Below, piece by piece: positions 5,723 to 6,249 of a stretch of 6,249 nt of DNA. Positions within the stretch are counted from its first letter, which is position 1; every line of letters begins with the position of its first letter. The translations under genes and the position numbers were made by a program. The DNA comes from Opitutales bacterium (lineage in GTDB: Bacteria > Verrucomicrobiota > Verrucomicrobiia > Opitutales > JAFGAQ01): positions 1 through 6,249 of the forward strand of contig JAQVLM010000205.1 in NCBI GenBank assembly GCA_028704125.1, written 5' to 3'. The notes under the pieces are model-generated. The model saw only the letters and a list, made by a program, of their open reading frames with translations. It did not search any database and was not told the origin of the DNA.

Positions 5723-5750
5723 GTAGGGATGAGCGTCCCCGCTCATCCGC
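5723..5750 (+). repeat. Palindromic module A, copy 5
   Basis: GGATGAGCG and CGCTCATCC form the same 9-bp stem with a TCCC loop. The lead GATGTCTGTTGTGG matches the left composite. Confidence 0.9.
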
Positions 5751-5782
5751 CATGCGGTTGAACGACTGGGGGGTAGGGGAAT

Positions 5783-5817
5783 AGAGGATGGCTGAAGCCA
5801 CCCACTCCGGAAGAGGG
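5783..5817 (+). repeat. Module B, copy 4
   Basis: AGAGGATGGCTGAAGCC, then ACCCACTCCGGAAGAGGG. It ends 10 bp before the helicase stop codon. Confidence 0.85.
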
Positions 5818-5827
5818 ATGTTCCCGC

Positions 5828-6249
5828 TTAGAAGGGGTCGGAGGGGTTACTGGCGGGTTCGGGGGGATGGATGATGACGAGGCGGACACGGGCACGGGAG
5901 GCGGCGAGGCAGAAGGAGTGCTGCTCGCCTGGGGTGAGTTCATTGAATGGTTTGAAGCCGGCTACGACGACGACTTGGCTTTCGATTCCTTTGCAGGCGC
6001 CTGCGGAGACATAGGCGAGCTGGTTGTGCGCGCGCTTGGGATAGAGCACCACGTCGGCGTCGTGGATTTTGGCGTGGATTTTGAGCGTAACATGGCTGGA
6101 CGAGGGCCCGATGATGATAATGTCTGCGGGGGTGTAGCGTTTGGACTCCAGGCATTGCGAGATCCAGGCAGTGACCGATTCTCCGAGCGTTTTCTCAGCG
6201 GTGATCACTTCCACGTCCGGGCCTCTTGGACTGAGGGCTTCGGGTCGGG
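5828..6249 (-). CDS. UvrD/Rep-like superfamily I DNA helicase, C-terminal end (partial)
   Basis: The frame is open from the window edge to a TAA at 5828-5830, giving 139 visible residues of what must be a longer protein. A GTG at 6214 is in frame, but reading upstream of it stays open and a helicase core needs far more sequence, so it is not taken as the start. SAGACKGIESQVVVVAGF resembles the motif V region of UvrD-type helicases, where HxxKGLE precedes a hydrophobic strand, and CLAASRARVRLVIIHP resembles motif VI, which carries the arginine finger. In this family these motifs belong to the second RecA-like domain and couple ATP hydrolysis to DNA unwinding. The ATP-binding motifs I-III lie outside the window, so the subfamily cannot be named. 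The gene is convergent with the hydrolases and separated from them by repeats. Its last residues (EPASNPSDPF) are low-complexity, and the stop lies beside or inside a decayed repeat. Confidence 0.65.
   Translation of the reverse strand, partial: RPEALSPRGPDVEVITAEKTLGESVTAWISQCLESKRYTPADIIIIGPSSSHVTLKIHAKIHDADVVLYPKRAHNQLAYVSAGACKGIESQVVVVAGFKPFNELTPGEQHSFCLAASRARVRLVIIHPPEPASNPSDPF

Larger units (their letters stand above)
5564..5817 (+). repeat. Right composite intergenic repeat (homologous to 17-242)
   Basis: It contains an inverted CACAGA/CACGAA module (about 5576-5643), a module E right arm (5681-5710), module A (5723-5750) and module B (5783-5817), in the order and orientation of the left composite. 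The full module E arm here shows what the left copy has lost. Confidence 0.85.
3996..5827. other. 1.8-kb gene-free intergenic repeat region between convergent genes
   Basis: No real gene is visible between the GH43 stop and the helicase stop. Open frames here are short, cross repeat boundaries and are rich in R, P and S (or their shadows). The region holds the 3' hairpin, a modular repeat array (about 4087-5340), a three-way-junction inverted repeat (5357-5523) and the right composite repeat (5564-5817). Bases 4034-4086 show nothing recognisable. Confidence 0.8.

Noticed and set aside
5828..6214. Complete small protein starting at GTG 6214 on the - strand
   Set aside because: The frame is open to the window edge, and the motif V and VI signatures belong to the end of a much larger helicase.

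Overview
The window holds a two-gene arabinose-releasing glycoside hydrolase cassette on the + strand, and the 3' end of a DNA helicase gene on the - strand. About 2 kb of dense, modular, hairpin-forming intergenic repeats surround them. The secreted GH51 and GH43-CBM6 enzymes, the absence of strong Shine-Dalgarno sites before the first gene, and the repeat vocabulary (CACGAAA, ACGCAAAG, CAGGATT and GGCTGAAGCC modules) suggest a polysaccharide-degrading Gram-negative bacterium of the PVC group, most likely Verrucomicrobiota. That placement is an inference from style; no phylogenetic marker is present.

Layout. 1-242: end of a repeat array, closed by a composite repeat (17-242). 243-522: leader without a gene, with a weak promoter candidate. 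523-2553: secreted GH51 alpha-L-arabinofuranosidase. 2604-3995: secreted GH43 enzyme with a C-terminal CBM6. 4008-4033: strong hairpin. About 4087-5340: repeat array containing an imperfect 532-bp tandem duplication. 5357-5523: an inverted-repeat element that folds as a three-way junction. 5564-5817: second copy of the left composite repeat. 5828-6249: C-terminal end of a UvrD/Rep-like helicase (minus strand, continues off the window), convergent with the hydrolases.

The two hydrolases are 50 bp apart on one strand with no visible terminator between them, so they are probably co-transcribed. Both carry export signals. The GH43 enzyme, anchored to the polymer by its CBM6, would strip arabinose side chains from arabinoxylan or arabinan. 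The GH51 enzyme would release arabinose from polymer or oligosaccharides in the same compartment. The helicase has no evident functional link.

The most interesting material is non-coding. Several repeat modules are clean palindromes. One 76-nt module forms a 26-position helix whose arm differences are mostly G.U-compatible in the + strand transcript. The modules recur in a fixed order, and homologous composite repeats bracket the whole hydrolase cassette.
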